NCBI GenBank assembly: GCA_014706295.1
Contig: JACSVZ010000007.1
Span: forward strand, 53,210,975 to 53,274,974
Length of the DNA: 64,000 nucleotides
Reading direction: 5' to 3'
DNA from: Lycocorax pyrrhopterus obiensis
Lineage: Eukaryota > Chordata > Aves > Passeriformes > Paradisaeidae
This document shows positions 23,578 through 37,100 of this stretch, piece by piece. How positions within the stretch are numbered: the first letter of the stretch is position 1; each line of letters starts with the position of its first letter. Under the pieces are notes generated by a model that did not search any database, was not told the DNA's origin, and saw only the letters and a program-made list of their open reading frames with translations. Made by a program: the position numbers and the translations under genes.

Positions 23578-25586
23578 CTTCATTTGGTAATTTCAAATCA
23601 GTTTTACAGCTGTGAGCCAATGCACAAGGCATATGGTTTCTGATGCATTACAAGTTAGAACTGCCTAATGATCATCTTAGAAGATCACTTTCTTTTATGT
23701 ATAATTTATTATGTCTTCATCAGTGAAACCAATTCAAAGCACAAATGCAAAGGAAATATACTGGGGTTGAAGTTAAAACTGCAAGAGAATATACAATAGT
23801 AAATGTGCAAAACATTTTATCTTTCTACAGTAGTTCCAATGGAAACCTTCAAAAAATTGAAGAGTCTACTATAAACAAATATTATCTCCTTTCAGCAGGC
23901 TTTGAAAAGCTAAGAAACCTGGAAAAATAAGTGTTTCAACTCATTTTGAGTTAAAAAAGAAAAAAAAGCCCCTAAAGTATCATCCCTTTCACGACTGAAT
24001 AAAATCAAAATGAATGTTTATGTCAATAACTCAGGGGGAAAAAATATTTCTACTCTGGACAGTATCAAGAGAATTAAAATTTTATACTACTCTTTTTCAC
24101 TGTCACTTTGCTGTCTTCCCATCAAGTGCCAATACAAAAACCGCATCCAAATATTCAAAACCACTAATTGTTCCGAAACACATATGGTTGACTGACAAAA
24201 AGAAATCCTTTTTTATCTTATTATTTCTTTCATGGCCTAAATTATTAACTTGCAGTTTGACACGTATAATTCAGTTTGGGAACAAAATTATCTGTGGATA
24301 TAATATTTCCAAACTGTTTCCAAACTGGTCACTTAAAGTCATCTCACTGTTTAATGTGAGTAGAATTTAAAATAAAGAGAGGGGGTTTGTGTACATAAAT
24401 ATGGGTCAGGGAGAGTAACATTAACAGAGTATTTCTTATCTTTCCTAGTTACACTTCTTGTGTTTGTCTAAGCAGCTTCTTGCCAACCTTAAAATTCATT
24501 AATATGGGAAATACTGAGCTCATTGGCTGCAACACCTCCATTTTAGAAATCAGACTACTACTATCCACCACATGTTCTGGCACAAACCCAGGTTCCTTCT
24601 CTCCCTGTTCATTCTGCTTGTCCCTCAGCCTCATTAAAGCTCCATAAAATTACATATGGAAACAAGAGCTTTAGAAAAGTAATTTCAAGGATCGTGTCAA
24701 ATGCTGCTGCTTCATGGCCAAGGCCACGGCAGGGGAGCAAAGAACTCCATGGAGGCCATGAGGGCTCTGACTGGGTGCAGGGATGGTCCCACATGGAAGA
24801 GATTACAGAATTGGGGAACGAAGCCACGCAATTTGCTCATCCTTCACATCATCATGTATTTTGCATACGTTGTGCAGCAATGTACCTTTCAGTTATGTTA
24901 TACTGAAGTTAATCTTATGTAATGGGGACCAGTTAGGCGACAGATGCTGATTTAAGTGGGCCTTCAGGAGCTGGCCTTCTTGCCCGAGTGATCACAGAAC
25001 CAAGAGCAAAGTGTACCAGGAGTAAAATAAATCAAGAACCGAAGAACAGCAGTTCATACAGGGCTCTATATGGACACTTCATCCCAAACTTCCTTGTTTT
25101 TCTTTGCCATCTGAGCAGATTTTTGATTACTGCAGCCAGTGTCCAGGTTTTCTTAGAATTCGGCCAGAAACAAGAGCTGGGGCATGTTTATTTCTGAGGG
25201 TAGATCCAAGAAAGGGGATAAGTTCAGCCAGCTAGCAGGTGCTAGCGTCCAAGGGAATGAAAGAGGACATGGGGAAGGTTCATAAATCCATAGCTTTAAA
25301 AACAGAAATGGACTTGTCAGTAATTGTTCCTACAGACATACAGACTTGGAATGGGGAGAGAGGTTAATGGGGTGAATGCACAGGTGGAAAAGGATTTGAA
25401 TGTAGACAGAAATAGAAAACTTACAGATGAGTATCCAGGACACAGTGGAGGAGAAAGCTTTGAGATATAATCTCAGCAAGACTGGGGTGACCTGGCAAAG
25501 AAAATACACCAATAGTACTGGAGTAGACTGATCATGAGTGGGAAGGCCTTGGTACATAGACATCAGGGAAGATGATATTGCTGGCT

Positions 25587-25634
25587 GGGTGATACTTGGT
25601 GGGATACAGGTTTGGGGGATTTGAGGATTTGGGG
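25587..25634 (+). other. Four G-runs, possible relaxed G-quadruplex
   Basis: G-runs at 25587-25589, 25601-25603, 25614-25618 and 25631-25634 are separated by loops of 10-12 bases. The loops are longer than the usual limit of 7, so folding potential is weak. It lies in a generally purine-rich plus strand. Confidence 0.3.
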
Positions 25635-26944
25635 ACTAGAGTTGAGGTAGAAGAGGATCCTTCTGCAGTATCCCAGATTGGCATTAAGGATATAACAACA
25701 GCATGATGCTTTCACCACGGTAAAACACTGCCAACCCCACTGATACCCAGTAATTCCCCCCTTCCTTCTCCTCCCAATGAGGAGGTCTGCAAGCACATTT
25801 TATCAAGGCTTTTTTTCAATGATGGAAATACAAGAGTTTGAAATCACAGTAATAAGCAGAGTTTAAAACATCCAGAAATATGGAAAACCACTGAATATTT
25901 CCACAGAGCTGCACTGTGCCTGAGGAGGGTTATGAACCACTAAAAGAAAAATGGCCAGCATTGCAGTCATGCTCTTTACTTTCAGTGGAGCGGAAGCATT
26001 TGACATTCCTGATACTAAGTACAGGACAACCTAGTAGAAAAAAATGGAAGACCCGCAACATCATGAGACAGTGTTGAAATGCACCTTTTAACATTAGGAA
26101 TAGAATGAAAAGTTCTGTGAGGGAGAGTTAGTCTGGGGAATAACCTCTGTCACTCAGGAGCTAGCCAAATTCCCAATGCCAGACAGTATATGGGATAAAA
26201 ATTTAGGAATACCATTACTGGAAGGGTTACAATTTATCCCGGATAAGTGTTAAACCATGAAGCACCAGGTAGGCGGTAGTAGGAAAGTAGCACCTTAGGC
26301 AAGAAGACGGCAGTTTGCTCTACAGAAATGTTTGGGGCAGCTGCTTGACTTGAAGGAGCTGCTCCCAGAGGAAGAGCTTCTTCTTGGGCAAAGGAAGGGA
26401 GTGGATAGCTTCTCTGGGGGTGGAAGGTCACATATGGCACAGGTTTGTAAGAGATTACCTGCAGCTTGAGGGAATGAGGCTGCTGCAGGAGGAACCGAGC
26501 ACTTGCTTGCACAGAAAGGATGAAAGGCTGCGAGGTGCTCGACCTGTGTTGCAAAGGTACAGGGCCATAGGTTTCTAGGTGGGACAGGACAGGTGAGTTG
26601 TGCTGATCTGCAGGAGCTTGGGGACACATCTGTTTGGTTCACACAAAATTCTAGTTCTGTTTCTGTAACTGGGCCACCTGGCTTTTGGTATCAGCCCTGG
26701 CCAAACACAGCAACCTTTGAGCCCTGGCTGCTAAACATGGCAGTGAGTGCTTGGTGCAATCCAAAAAAGTAACTGTGCAGGCTTGCTGTAAGTGTCATGT
26801 TCTGCCAACTTCTTGTACACTGGTGTCATTTCAGCGTGGTGGGTGGCGGGAACTCAATGAAACTTTTGGAATTAGAGATGTTTGAATTCAGAAATAAATC
26901 TGTTTCTCTTCTTTTTGTTCTCATCATTTTCATCTAGATATAGA

Positions 26945-26958
26945 TCTGTCTAGACAGA
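26945..26958. repeat. Perfect 14-bp palindrome with GTCTAGAC core
   Basis: TCTGTCTAGACAGA is its own reverse complement. Its centre, GTCTAGAC, is the palindromic SMAD-binding element known from TGF-beta-responsive genes. One other GTCTAGAC occurs at 30441-30448. Function is inference only. Confidence 0.4.
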
Positions 26959-29900
26959 GTGAAGCTATATTAATAACTCCATTATTATTATTACTATAGC
27001 TAAAAAAACATTCTAGTGCTTTAAAAATAGTTTAGTTCTTATTAGTTAGAAATTTCATGTCCAAGATCTGGCTGAGCTGTCCTTCTCATGCTGCCTAAGT
27101 AAAGGAAGGCAATGACTGTCCTCGCACTCCTCTTTGGATGTCTCCTAGGAAAGCCCTTTAGAGTTTGTGATTTACCCCTATACCAGTAAGTACTAACAGC
27201 TTCCTCTTACAGCAGCTGGGCTTTTATTGTTAGTGTTCATTTACAGGAAAATTTTGCATTGTTTATTTTGTTTTGCTTGAGCTGAAAAAGCAAATGGCTG
27301 TCAGATTCCAGAACAAAGCTAACTGTGGCAAGGGATTCTGCAAATACCACACAGGATTCCATTTCTATCAAATGGAGCTAGGAAAGCAGCATTTTTATAG
27401 CCTACTTTTAGGATCTTGTAAAAGATGCTCAACTCACATTCAGAAGGACTGGACATGGGTATTACTTAAAGTGTAAATTTTGGTGGTGAAAGATTAGCTG
27501 CTGTGCATTCCCTTGAAATAGCCAAAGAATTCAGGTTGAACATCAGATTTTTAAGAATATTGCATCACTTTTATCAGAGTACAAAAACCAAAGAACAATA
27601 ATTTTTCTCCATAATTGCACCAGTTTGTGTTTAAACTAGTTTGTTTTAATCCAAAATCAGAGAACTGAAAACTCAGAAGCAATAGAAACAATTACATTTA
27701 CTAATTAATACCAGCTAGAAGACTGCAATAACCTTTCACAGAACTGAAGAAGATTTGGCCAAAGAATCCAGAATTTAATCTCTGAGTAGTGATATTGTTT
27801 GATCCAAGTGAACTACATAGACTTACAGAAACTTCTTATGCGAAGAGGGCATTCAGCACTAGCAGTGCTACATGTTCAAGCATTAAGTCAGAGATTTCAA
27901 AAGGAGCTTGGTGTAGATTCTTCTGGTAGTATGGCCCGTGAAATGGACAAAAAAACTACCATTCAGCATGTCTTTGATACACTGCTCTGGGTATTTTACA
28001 CGTATTCTCAAGCCAAATACTGGAGTTAGGTACCAAAACTGGCTACTTGTGACACCTTCTGCAACTGGTTAAGAGAGGCATGTTCCTCCAGCAGTAGAGA
28101 GAGTCAATGTATGTGGGTTACATTTTTGGATTGAATTCTTCCAGGAGAAGCTTTTCGCCCTTGACTCTTCAGGGAGATTTTGGTACATACTTTCAGCCTT
28201 CCACAGTAAAGGACATCCTTAAGAGGTTTTGAGCTTAAACAAGTGATATAGCTCATCCAAAATATTGCCGTTCCAAAGAACTTGAGGGTTTGTGCCTCAT
28301 GCTGCCACAGTTTCTGTCAGCTGACTCTGCAGGGGCATGTCTGTAATCATACCAAGTCCCCAGCAAGCATGGTAACACTTACCTCAGGCTAATATCATAC
28401 TGATATTAAAAGCAAGTGTCTAAATTTCAGTTCATGTTCAGTGGTTAGCTGTGGAAGTCAACAGAGATTTGTGATGACTATTTGAACCTTAGTTAAATCC
28501 TGAGTATGAACGAGACAAAGCAGATAGAAAGTGAATTTAGAAACACAGCCGGATATGAAAAGTCATGCTCAGCAATGACACTAGACAAAGAGAAAAATCT
28601 ATGCTTTTGCAACTGTTCTGGATTCTTGCCCTGAGTTGTTGTTTGTTTCAAAGTTGTGTGGTTGGTTACACAAAGTGCTACTGAGCTGAGAAGCACCAAA
28701 CCCAGGATCTGTTGTATTCTGAGCTATTGCTGACACAGTTAATAATCCAAGAGCACCTGGGCAGTTAGAAGTGTCATTTCTAAAGGCCATACTTTAAGAC
28801 AGTCTTTTTTGGAAGTTTTGTTACACTATTCCTGTTTATTTTCTAAAAACTCCCATGGCACTGAAGAATTGATACTGTGATGGAAATAAGGCTCAGGTCA
28901 TTTTTTTGTATGATACTATTAATATTCTCTACCCTGAGTAAAAATGCATCAAATATTAAGTGTTCAATTAAGGAAATTGGTATATTTATAATGGCATAGG
29001 TTGTTTTTAAAACAAAATGTTCATATTTTCTAAATTAAATTTTTTTTAAAAGAGAAATACAATTTATCAAATATACACTTTTAATTGATGTATCAGCTAG
29101 TTGAAAATTTTATGGTTTGTTTCTTTTTCAGTTACAGGAAACTCATTAACGACCTCTAATTCATAAGAAATTATACCCAATGCAGGCTAGACCCTTCCCC
29201 AGAAAATGTTCTATCCCATTTTTTTGGGAAAGGGGGTTTAGTCACTGCAGGAACAATAATGTGCTGCCTTTTTCAATATGTAGAAGTAAATTGCAAATTA
29301 ACAACTTATTTTTCAAAATTAAAGGTAAAAAGCAGGAAAGCTGCTCTAAAGGACACCTGTCACTTTAGAAAACCTGTAATAAAAAAGCAATTTTTCTACC
29401 ATAGCAACATTTGAGAAAACTACCAGGAGAGTGTTTTCAATCAAGGCATTCATTTCTGTCCACAGCTGTTCTGCATTTAGTTTTTTAGTTCACATTACTC
29501 CTATCTGTTTGTCCAGGGCTAATTCAAACTGAGAAAGAGCTATATGTCACTCACTAAGCAAGAGTATAATTAAAAGTTCTACTACTACAGCTGGTTTGAA
29601 ACATTTGAGAGCTTGGGAATTGCAGGGAACTCATATTAAAAATAAAAAGGGTGTAATCACAGCCTCCTGTACAGTTTAATGGGAAAAAGTAATTTCATGA
29701 TTGCAGTGGTTTGAATGAAGCACATTTCTCTAATTATGTATATCATGTGTATACACGCAAAGACTAGAATCTATCTATATAATCAGGGTGATTTAAAATA
29801 TCCCTGAATTTCAGGATTATAAGTAATCTGGGAAAACTATTTACAAATCGTGAGATCATGTCATACCATACTGTAAGATAGAGCTTTCTTAAAGATGTAT

Positions 29901-30764
29901 CTCAGTCACACATTTAAATTATCCATTTTTGCACCATGTCAAGCCTTCTGGGTGGATGTAGGGAAATACACTCATGTTGTAGCAGTTTCTTTTTTAAATA
30001 CTGAGCAAGTAAACCACATGGTTCATTGTTTGGCATGCCACTGCTGAGGATGCCTACACGTTACTCTGTTCTTCACCGTACTACACTATCTGGAAAAGTC
30101 ATTCCAGACTGATGTCAGTTTGGATATATGAAGGCTGCAGACTTGTTCTAATTGTAGTACTAAAACAAGCTGTGCTAGTGCCAGTACTTTACAAATTTCA
30201 TTCCAATTCACAGCAATTTTTGCTTACTTTTGAGCAAAATCGGTTCTGTCAGTTTTTGTCTTATTGAAAGAACAGTACTTTTCCCCTATAATTCTTACTC
30301 CAAAATGCTCCAGATAAAGCTGAAACAAGAAACATCAAATGGCAGCTATTTTGTAAATCACAGCAACGACTCAAGAAGCAACTCCAGGCTGGACCTCATC
30401 AGCTTAATATTCCTAAACTAGAACTATTCTATATCAGCATGTCTAGACTACTAGCTCTCAGAGAGTTGCTTTTTATAGCAGGACTTTTGCAGATTAGGAC
30501 AAGTTTGGTGTTTCTTCAAAAAAATTTCAATTAAGAAAGTTGCTATTATGTAAATACGCTTTAAAAATGTATTTGTTAAAAAACCATTAAGTTTTCTGCC
30601 TCCTTGTGCCTCTCTTCATCTCTCAATTAGAAGACCTTTGGAAATTAAAAAAAACCAAACAAACAACCTGATTCTACAAAGTTCTGATTGCCTCCTGCAA
30701 AAGAAAACCAACAGAAGGTAATCCTGGTCAGTGCCTATATAAACAGAGTGACCTGCCAAATCAA

Positions 30765-30790
30765 GAGAAATACTGAGAAATATTGAGAAA
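30765..30790. repeat. 10-bp tandem repeat, 2.6 copies
   Basis: GAGAAATACT, GAGAAATATT and a partial GAGAAA follow one another. This is a short minisatellite-like array in AT-rich DNA. Confidence 0.75.
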
Positions 30791-33700
30791 TCAAAAACAT
30801 AAAAGAGCTAGTGGAAAACCTAGTTTACATTTAGTGGAAACACTTTAAACACTTTGAGTTAAACTTTGGAACTGAGAGAGTAAATGAAAATGTCTCTTTT
30901 ATGCCAGCATGCAGGGTATACAGTTGAAATCATTTCTGCTGTCCAGAAGAGGGGACATAGAGTTCCTAACAGAAGCCAGGAGTATTCATTATGCATTAAT
31001 TTGAATCATGGAAGTTATTCTGAATGACACACTAACAACATGAATGTTACATACATCAGCATTTTGGTTTAGTCTGAAAAAGGGTACAAAGGGCATTGAT
31101 TCAGGCCTGTCTTTACAAAATACTTGATCAGAACTTTTGAATATTTCTCTGATCACAAACTTTCCGATATGATGCCTTATTCAGTGTTGCTTCAAAGTGC
31201 ACAATATCCTTTTAATCAGTTGGGAACTGCTTAATTCACCCTCTAGTAAAATAATTAAAATTATTTCATTATTCATATTGGAATTATATGGTTGATTCAC
31301 AGAATATGTTTTGCACTCATTTTGCTTTCTATGTCTTTGGAAATAAAGTTCTAGATGTTTTCCTATTCTTAAGATTTAATTTCAGTTCCCACTAGCATTT
31401 CACATTTCAGTGAGGAAAATATTTCTTAGAAAAAGTTAAAGCACACGATATTAATTTTGAGTATATTTCATCTATCTCTGCATCAGTTCAGGTAGCTGCT
31501 TAGCCAAATACTTTATAAATGTAGTGTGCTTAATTTACAAAGAACTCTATTCAATGAAACAGCAGAATACCCTTTTGGCTTGCCCAACTGGATACATAAC
31601 ACAGACATCTGGAAAAATGGCCTAATTTCACATTGTAAAATAATGCAGAAAAGTAAGCTCTTCCCCTGTTTCCCTTTACTTACTGAGAATTACATTGTGT
31701 AGACAGCTATAACCCAAAAGAATATCATTCCACACACTGTTGGTGTTATTTTAAATACTTTTTCTGAATATTATTTAAGAATTCAGTTCTCTTTTCACCT
31801 ACACCTGACATACGCCTATTGTTATTCTGACATTTCCAGTGAATTTTCTCCTCCAAAACCAAGGAGAGCCTCTCAGGTTAATTTTCAGTGTTTCATTTTG
31901 TATTTATTTACAGATACAGAAAATAGACCTGCTATGTGTTTGTTTCCTCTCAAGCTGTTTTAGGCTAATTCTTTTCCCACCATGGGGCTGCTCTGTCTTT
32001 ATTTAATTTGGGTATACTTAAATTTTGTCCTGTAGCCTTTGCTATTATTTTTTTCTTAATAGAAAAGAGATGATGCATTATTAATGTGCCTAAATTTTCC
32101 ATTTAAACAATTCTAACTTGATGTGCTTCACTATAATATATTTGAGATTGCATAAGTTTTTCCTCCCATCAAGACTAAAGAGAAACGTATTGGTAAAATG
32201 AGCAACCTAAAGATGACAAGCTTACTGTCAGTATCCTGCTCAGCAAATAAAGTTGGCAGCTGCTTAACACGTATTCCAATTTCATAATGATGGACACTGG
32301 AAAATGTAGTATTTTTCTCTCTCAGCCTTTCCTAATTCACTCCATATGTACAGAGAACTTACCTCACACACACAGATTTCTAGCACCCCCTCCCCAAGTA
32401 GGGGCAGGGTCTCCAAAGCAAATAAATAAATAAAAATGACCTTGGTGGTTTGTGGTTTTTATACACACTCTCAGTCACACATACTCAGAACCACTAAAAA
32501 TCACCAACTCCCCAGAGAGCCAAGATTTAATTTGGATCACACGTTACAGGCCAGACTAGAGAGTATCCTTACAATAACAATATTTACTTATATTCATCAA
32601 CAGATGGTAAAACAGCATAGAGAGAAATGCTTGAAGAAAACTGAGCAGTTTTTCACAGAAATAATGGCCACACCAGCTCTAGATCATCAATAAAAAGCAA
32701 ATCAGATAGGGATAGAATATTTAATTCTTGTCAAAGTATAAGTTGGGTTTTCAAATTACATTATAGGTAAGAAATTTCTTCCTTATGTCTAACTCAAAAC
32801 TGAAAGTCCAGATTACACTATTACTCTCTGGATTTTTGCCAATGCCCATTTACTATGCAAGACAGAAATCAGAAACAGCAGTAGTATGAGATTTGACATA
32901 TGCAGCCGAAACCAGAACATTTTAGAGTTGTTTCCAAAAAGTTGACTTCACCTGCCATAGTTACATGTAGCCATGTGTAGAATTAAGAGAGAAGAACACA
33001 AATGCCAAAGCAGAGCATAACTCCTGCAATTATTTAGCTGTCTTTTTATATACATCACTCTTTGGAATACCTAGACTAATATAATTTCTACTATGGCTCG
33101 TTTCCTACTCCCTAAAACAAGTATTATCAGGAATGTATTTTTTAATCCCTTTTCAAGAAGGCTGGTTCACACTGGGTTTTCCTTCTATGTTATACTAATG
33201 TGCCCTTGTGTCTTCAAATCCTAGTGTATAATCTGTCAGTTCAAATTGGGCTTCCACTCAACATTCACTTTATACACTATATGCCTCCAGTTAAAAAAAT
33301 AAAAGTAAGTCTCCTGCCACACACACCTACTTCGCAAAACAGTGCCATGAAGAAAAGCATTCTTCTGTAATGTAGGTTGTCTTCATTTCTAACACTGTAA
33401 CACAGCTCTCCCTCACTACCAGGAAGACAGATGAAGTCTCCCCAAAAAGAGGCAGAGGAATTACTCAGAAAGGACAATTATTTATGCTGCTTGAAGGGAA
33501 AGCCTGCAAGAACTGGTGCTACAGGATCCATTGTTCAGATAAAGGGCAATTTGCTCATTAAATTACATCAGATACCATTCGAGTTAAATCCAGTCTGCAG
33601 AAGTCACCTGGAGTTATTATGTATGATGCAGAAACCTTAACCATCAATCACATGCTGGAAAATTCTCAAGTGGCAATATATACTGGCACATAAACTTCTA

Positions 33701-34929
33701 CCATTTTTTTATTTTCTAGCATTTCATCCATTCATATCCCACAGACATAGAAGGTAGACTGCTCAAAGGGTGGCAGAAGACTTAGTGAAACCAGATGATC
33801 TTGCTAAAGAAACCAAATTTTTATGCATTTTACTTACTGAAATATAATACACAGAACTGGGGATTTTTTCCTGACATCAACTATAACAGTAATCTTCTTC
33901 ATGACTCATCTGCCTATCCTAACGAGGCGACTAAAAGACAATCTGGTTCTTTTGAATCAATGTTCCTTAGGACAATTTACTACAGATGTGGAAGGAAACC
34001 TCAGCCCAGCATGAAAACAAAGACTTGTTTAATAATTATTTTAAGCATTCATGTGAAACTATAGAGTGAATTTCTGTTTGTACAACATGCAAAACTTTAC
34101 TTGCAAGATATGGAAATGTTTCAATAGATGTTCTGTTTCTGATGAAATTCTCATCATCCAAATTATCAATTAGTGCAGTGAAAAATGCATTTTAAAAAGA
34201 TTTAGCAAATGAAGACTTCTATGGTCACTTCTCGAAGTTAAAGTTTGTACTTGGCAGTTTACTGCAGTGGAGAGGAAACATTGCTGCTGGCTGTAAACTA
34301 AGAGTCCAGTTGCACAGTTTGACTGCAGCAGCAAGAAGCTCTAGGTAGGTTAATTTAAATAATTTTTGTAACCATGCTGTAGACATACCATATCTAAAAG
34401 TGAATTGCAAAAAGGGATGGAGAGTAAAAACCTTGTCTGATTTAATCTCTGAACCACTATATGTAAAAAATCCAATGGTGCATAAACGAAAATACACACT
34501 TGTCTGTCTTGTCTCCCAAGGCTCTGAACAAGACTATCTTGTTATGCACATTGGGTCTTCTAGGCAGAACAACGGTCTGGAGGTTTTTCTTTGCTGATGT
34601 TTTGGGATTTTTTCCCAGCACTAGTGACTTTTCCTGACATTATATTGGTTAGCTATCACCTATAGAAGCTTTTAATTATTAAAATATATATTTTTTTTAA
34701 AGTGCTGATATCCACAGGATCATAATACTCATACTTTTTTTTCTGTAAAATAAGTGTGCATTTGGTTACATCTTTTATCTGGGGCCATCCCAAGAAAGTA
34801 CTGCTTGTCCTAACAACTTGAGTTACCCTGGAAACTTAGCAGGTACCAGCCTATAAACAAGCAAAACAAGGCACACTCACAATAATAAGCAATTTTGGAG
34901 TGGAGCACTGTGCCCCAGGTGCAGCTGAC

Positions 34930-35175
34930 ATGGGTTCAATAGAAAACTAGACAAGTTCATGGAAGAGAAATCCACTGAGGCAAAGACACCTCAAACGCAC
35001 ATCATTATTTCTGGTTCAAGAAGTCCCTGACTTACAGAGTGTTGCAGAACTGGGAAACTATTCTCAGGAAGTATCACTGCCTGCTTCCCTGCCCTTCCAT
35101 GCCTCTGTAAACACCAGCTTTTATGACACTGGCAGGGACAGGATGGAGTGTGACCACCAGAGCCACTCCAGTGTA
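34930..35175 (+). mobile_element. Ancient CR1/L3-type LINE 3' end
   Basis: Starting at 34932 the plus strand can be read as GFNRKLDKFMEEKS, a signature I associate with the 3' region of old CR1-like LINEs of amniotes. Further on, CTGGGAAACTATTCTCAG and then CACTGGCAGGGACAGGATGG correspond by eye to later segments of those 3' tails (the consensus reads like CACTGTCAGAGACAGGATACTGG). Order and strand are consistent. The copy has many substitutions and is far more decayed than the CR1 at 47 kb. Confidence 0.55.
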
Positions 35176-37068
35176 AACACTCGGGAGCACGTGCAGGTCA
35201 GTGCTGCCTGAGTTCAGCGCTTGCTTCAGTGAAAACTCTAATGGATTGTTAACACAAAGCAACCTTTGGAGATTTATTGTGGACAGTAGCTGCTCAAAGA
35301 AGCCGTAAATTAGAAAATAAGCTTTTCTGGGCAGGAGACAGCTTTTTTTGTTATGTGTTTGTATGGTGCCCACAAAGAGATCGTATAATGAGGACAATAG
35401 GTTTACTGGGACAGTAAGTCCCGAACATTTCTGGTCACAGCTTCACTTAAAGGGCATCACGACCTCTCTTTCTGTAACACTTCTGGGATTATGTCACTAT
35501 TCCTAGTTCCTGTGCCTTTTATATTTCTGTGACTATAACCCCAAACAGAAATTACAAGCCCATATTTGGGAATTAGTGTCCATGACTGCTATTATAATAC
35601 AAGAAATACAAAGCCCCCAAAAGACTAATTTGTTAGCAAACAGGAATAAACTTCTTAGAGACTGAAACATAATTCTCTCCCGTAAAATGTCTGCCATTGT
35701 CTTTTCAAAGAAACTGAAACAATAGACTAAACAAAGACAAGAGTTAACCAGGGTGTTTTTCATTCTTTAAAAGAACAAGAAGTGTAGCCATAGATTCTTG
35801 CCAGCTTCTGTTGCCATTTAAATAGTACCAAAGATACAAGTACTTGGAAAAGGAAGGTTGAATATGAACCTGCCAAGCTGCAACAATAGCGCTCTTATCT
35901 GTGGTACAATAATATGAACAAATTAGTACAATAAAATTAGTTTATAAGGGCAAAAATATCAACTTGCCATAACAGTTAAGCTTTTTCTCCCTTTAAAAAT
36001 TTCTAGTAAATAAAATATAAAGATGTTAAGAGTTATTCTTTCCCTATTTTCTTTTGTACATCTGTTATCTTCTTGCAGCCAATTTTTTACTGAAAAGTTG
36101 ATGTTTCGTTGAAGCAAATCCAGTAGCTGTACAGCTGTGCTGCTGTGCAGAACAGCAACCCATTACTCACCATCCTGAGAACCATGCAAAACTTGGGAAG
36201 AATAATTGGCTCTGAATTTCAAGGTTCTCCATACTTTCTTCCCTCTTACAGTATTCTAGAGAGCAAGGGGTAAAACACAGCAGTCTTTTATAGTACGTCA
36301 TCTAGTCCTGCCATGAATGCAAGGTAGCTTCTTCCACCTTTTATCAAGGAGAAGTGACTTTTCATTTAGTTTTCATTTTCTGCTTGGCAACAGCCTGGAT
36401 ATGAACAACCTCCATGCCATAGCTGGCATATTGCTGGTTGACATTCTAGCCTATCTCTTCCATTTACACTCACCTTCAGGAAAATAAATAGGAAGGTCTC
36501 CCACTTTCAACAGCAAAATGGTGCAATTTGGGACTTTTTTTTAACCGTACAGACAACCCAGGAAAACAGGATGACCAGCTCTTTTTGAAGTAATTTTACT
36601 AATAGTAGTCCATGTATCAAGTACAATTTTTTATCATATGGTAGAGTGTTTATATGTATCCTCAATATCCAAATTTGAATTTTACCCAGCTCCTATGTAA
36701 CTAAATCCAAAATAATAATATTTTCTACCATCCCCTCACATGGAAGATAAGAAGTTTCAATAATTCATGCTCCAAAACATGTATTTCTGCTTGGTAAATT
36801 TTTCCTTTTCTTGACCAGCTTTTCTCTGTGTAATTCACAACTGTACTGGTCCAAGTAATGTTCACTGGTGGAAAAATATGTGTGTGTCAAGTGGATAGTG
36901 AAAAGGTTCCACTATTTACATCAAATGTGCTTCTACTCCTCTAGAGGAAAAGTTCTTCATAAGTGTTTAGATATGCAAATATGGACACTTTATTGCTGCT
37001 GCTCAGGGATTCTAGGAATGCAGTATCAATGGACACATTCATATCTGCTAGAGTGGGGACTGATTTTT

Positions 37069-37100
37069 AGTTGGTTAACAGTTTAGTTGGTTAATAGTTA
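37069..37100. repeat. 16-bp tandem duplication
   Basis: AGTTGGTTAACAGTTT and AGTTGGTTAATAGTTA lie back to back and match at 14 of 16 positions. Confidence 0.75.

Larger units (their letters stand above)
20600..34929. other. Intergenic or intronic DNA, no gene seen
   Basis: Fourteen kilobases without a recognisable gene. It holds old-repeat relics near 22.1-22.3 and 23.5 kb, a purine-rich stretch at 25.2-25.7 kb and small tandem or palindromic motifs. The overlapping minus-strand open frames at 26.23-26.64 kb (131 and 115 codons) are rich in S, P, Q and A and match nothing I know. Confidence 0.65.

Noticed and set aside
26234..26642. 131- and 115-codon minus-strand frames, considered as an exon
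   Set aside because: Both frames are open together because stop codons are scarce in this stretch. There is no domain and no clear splice sites.
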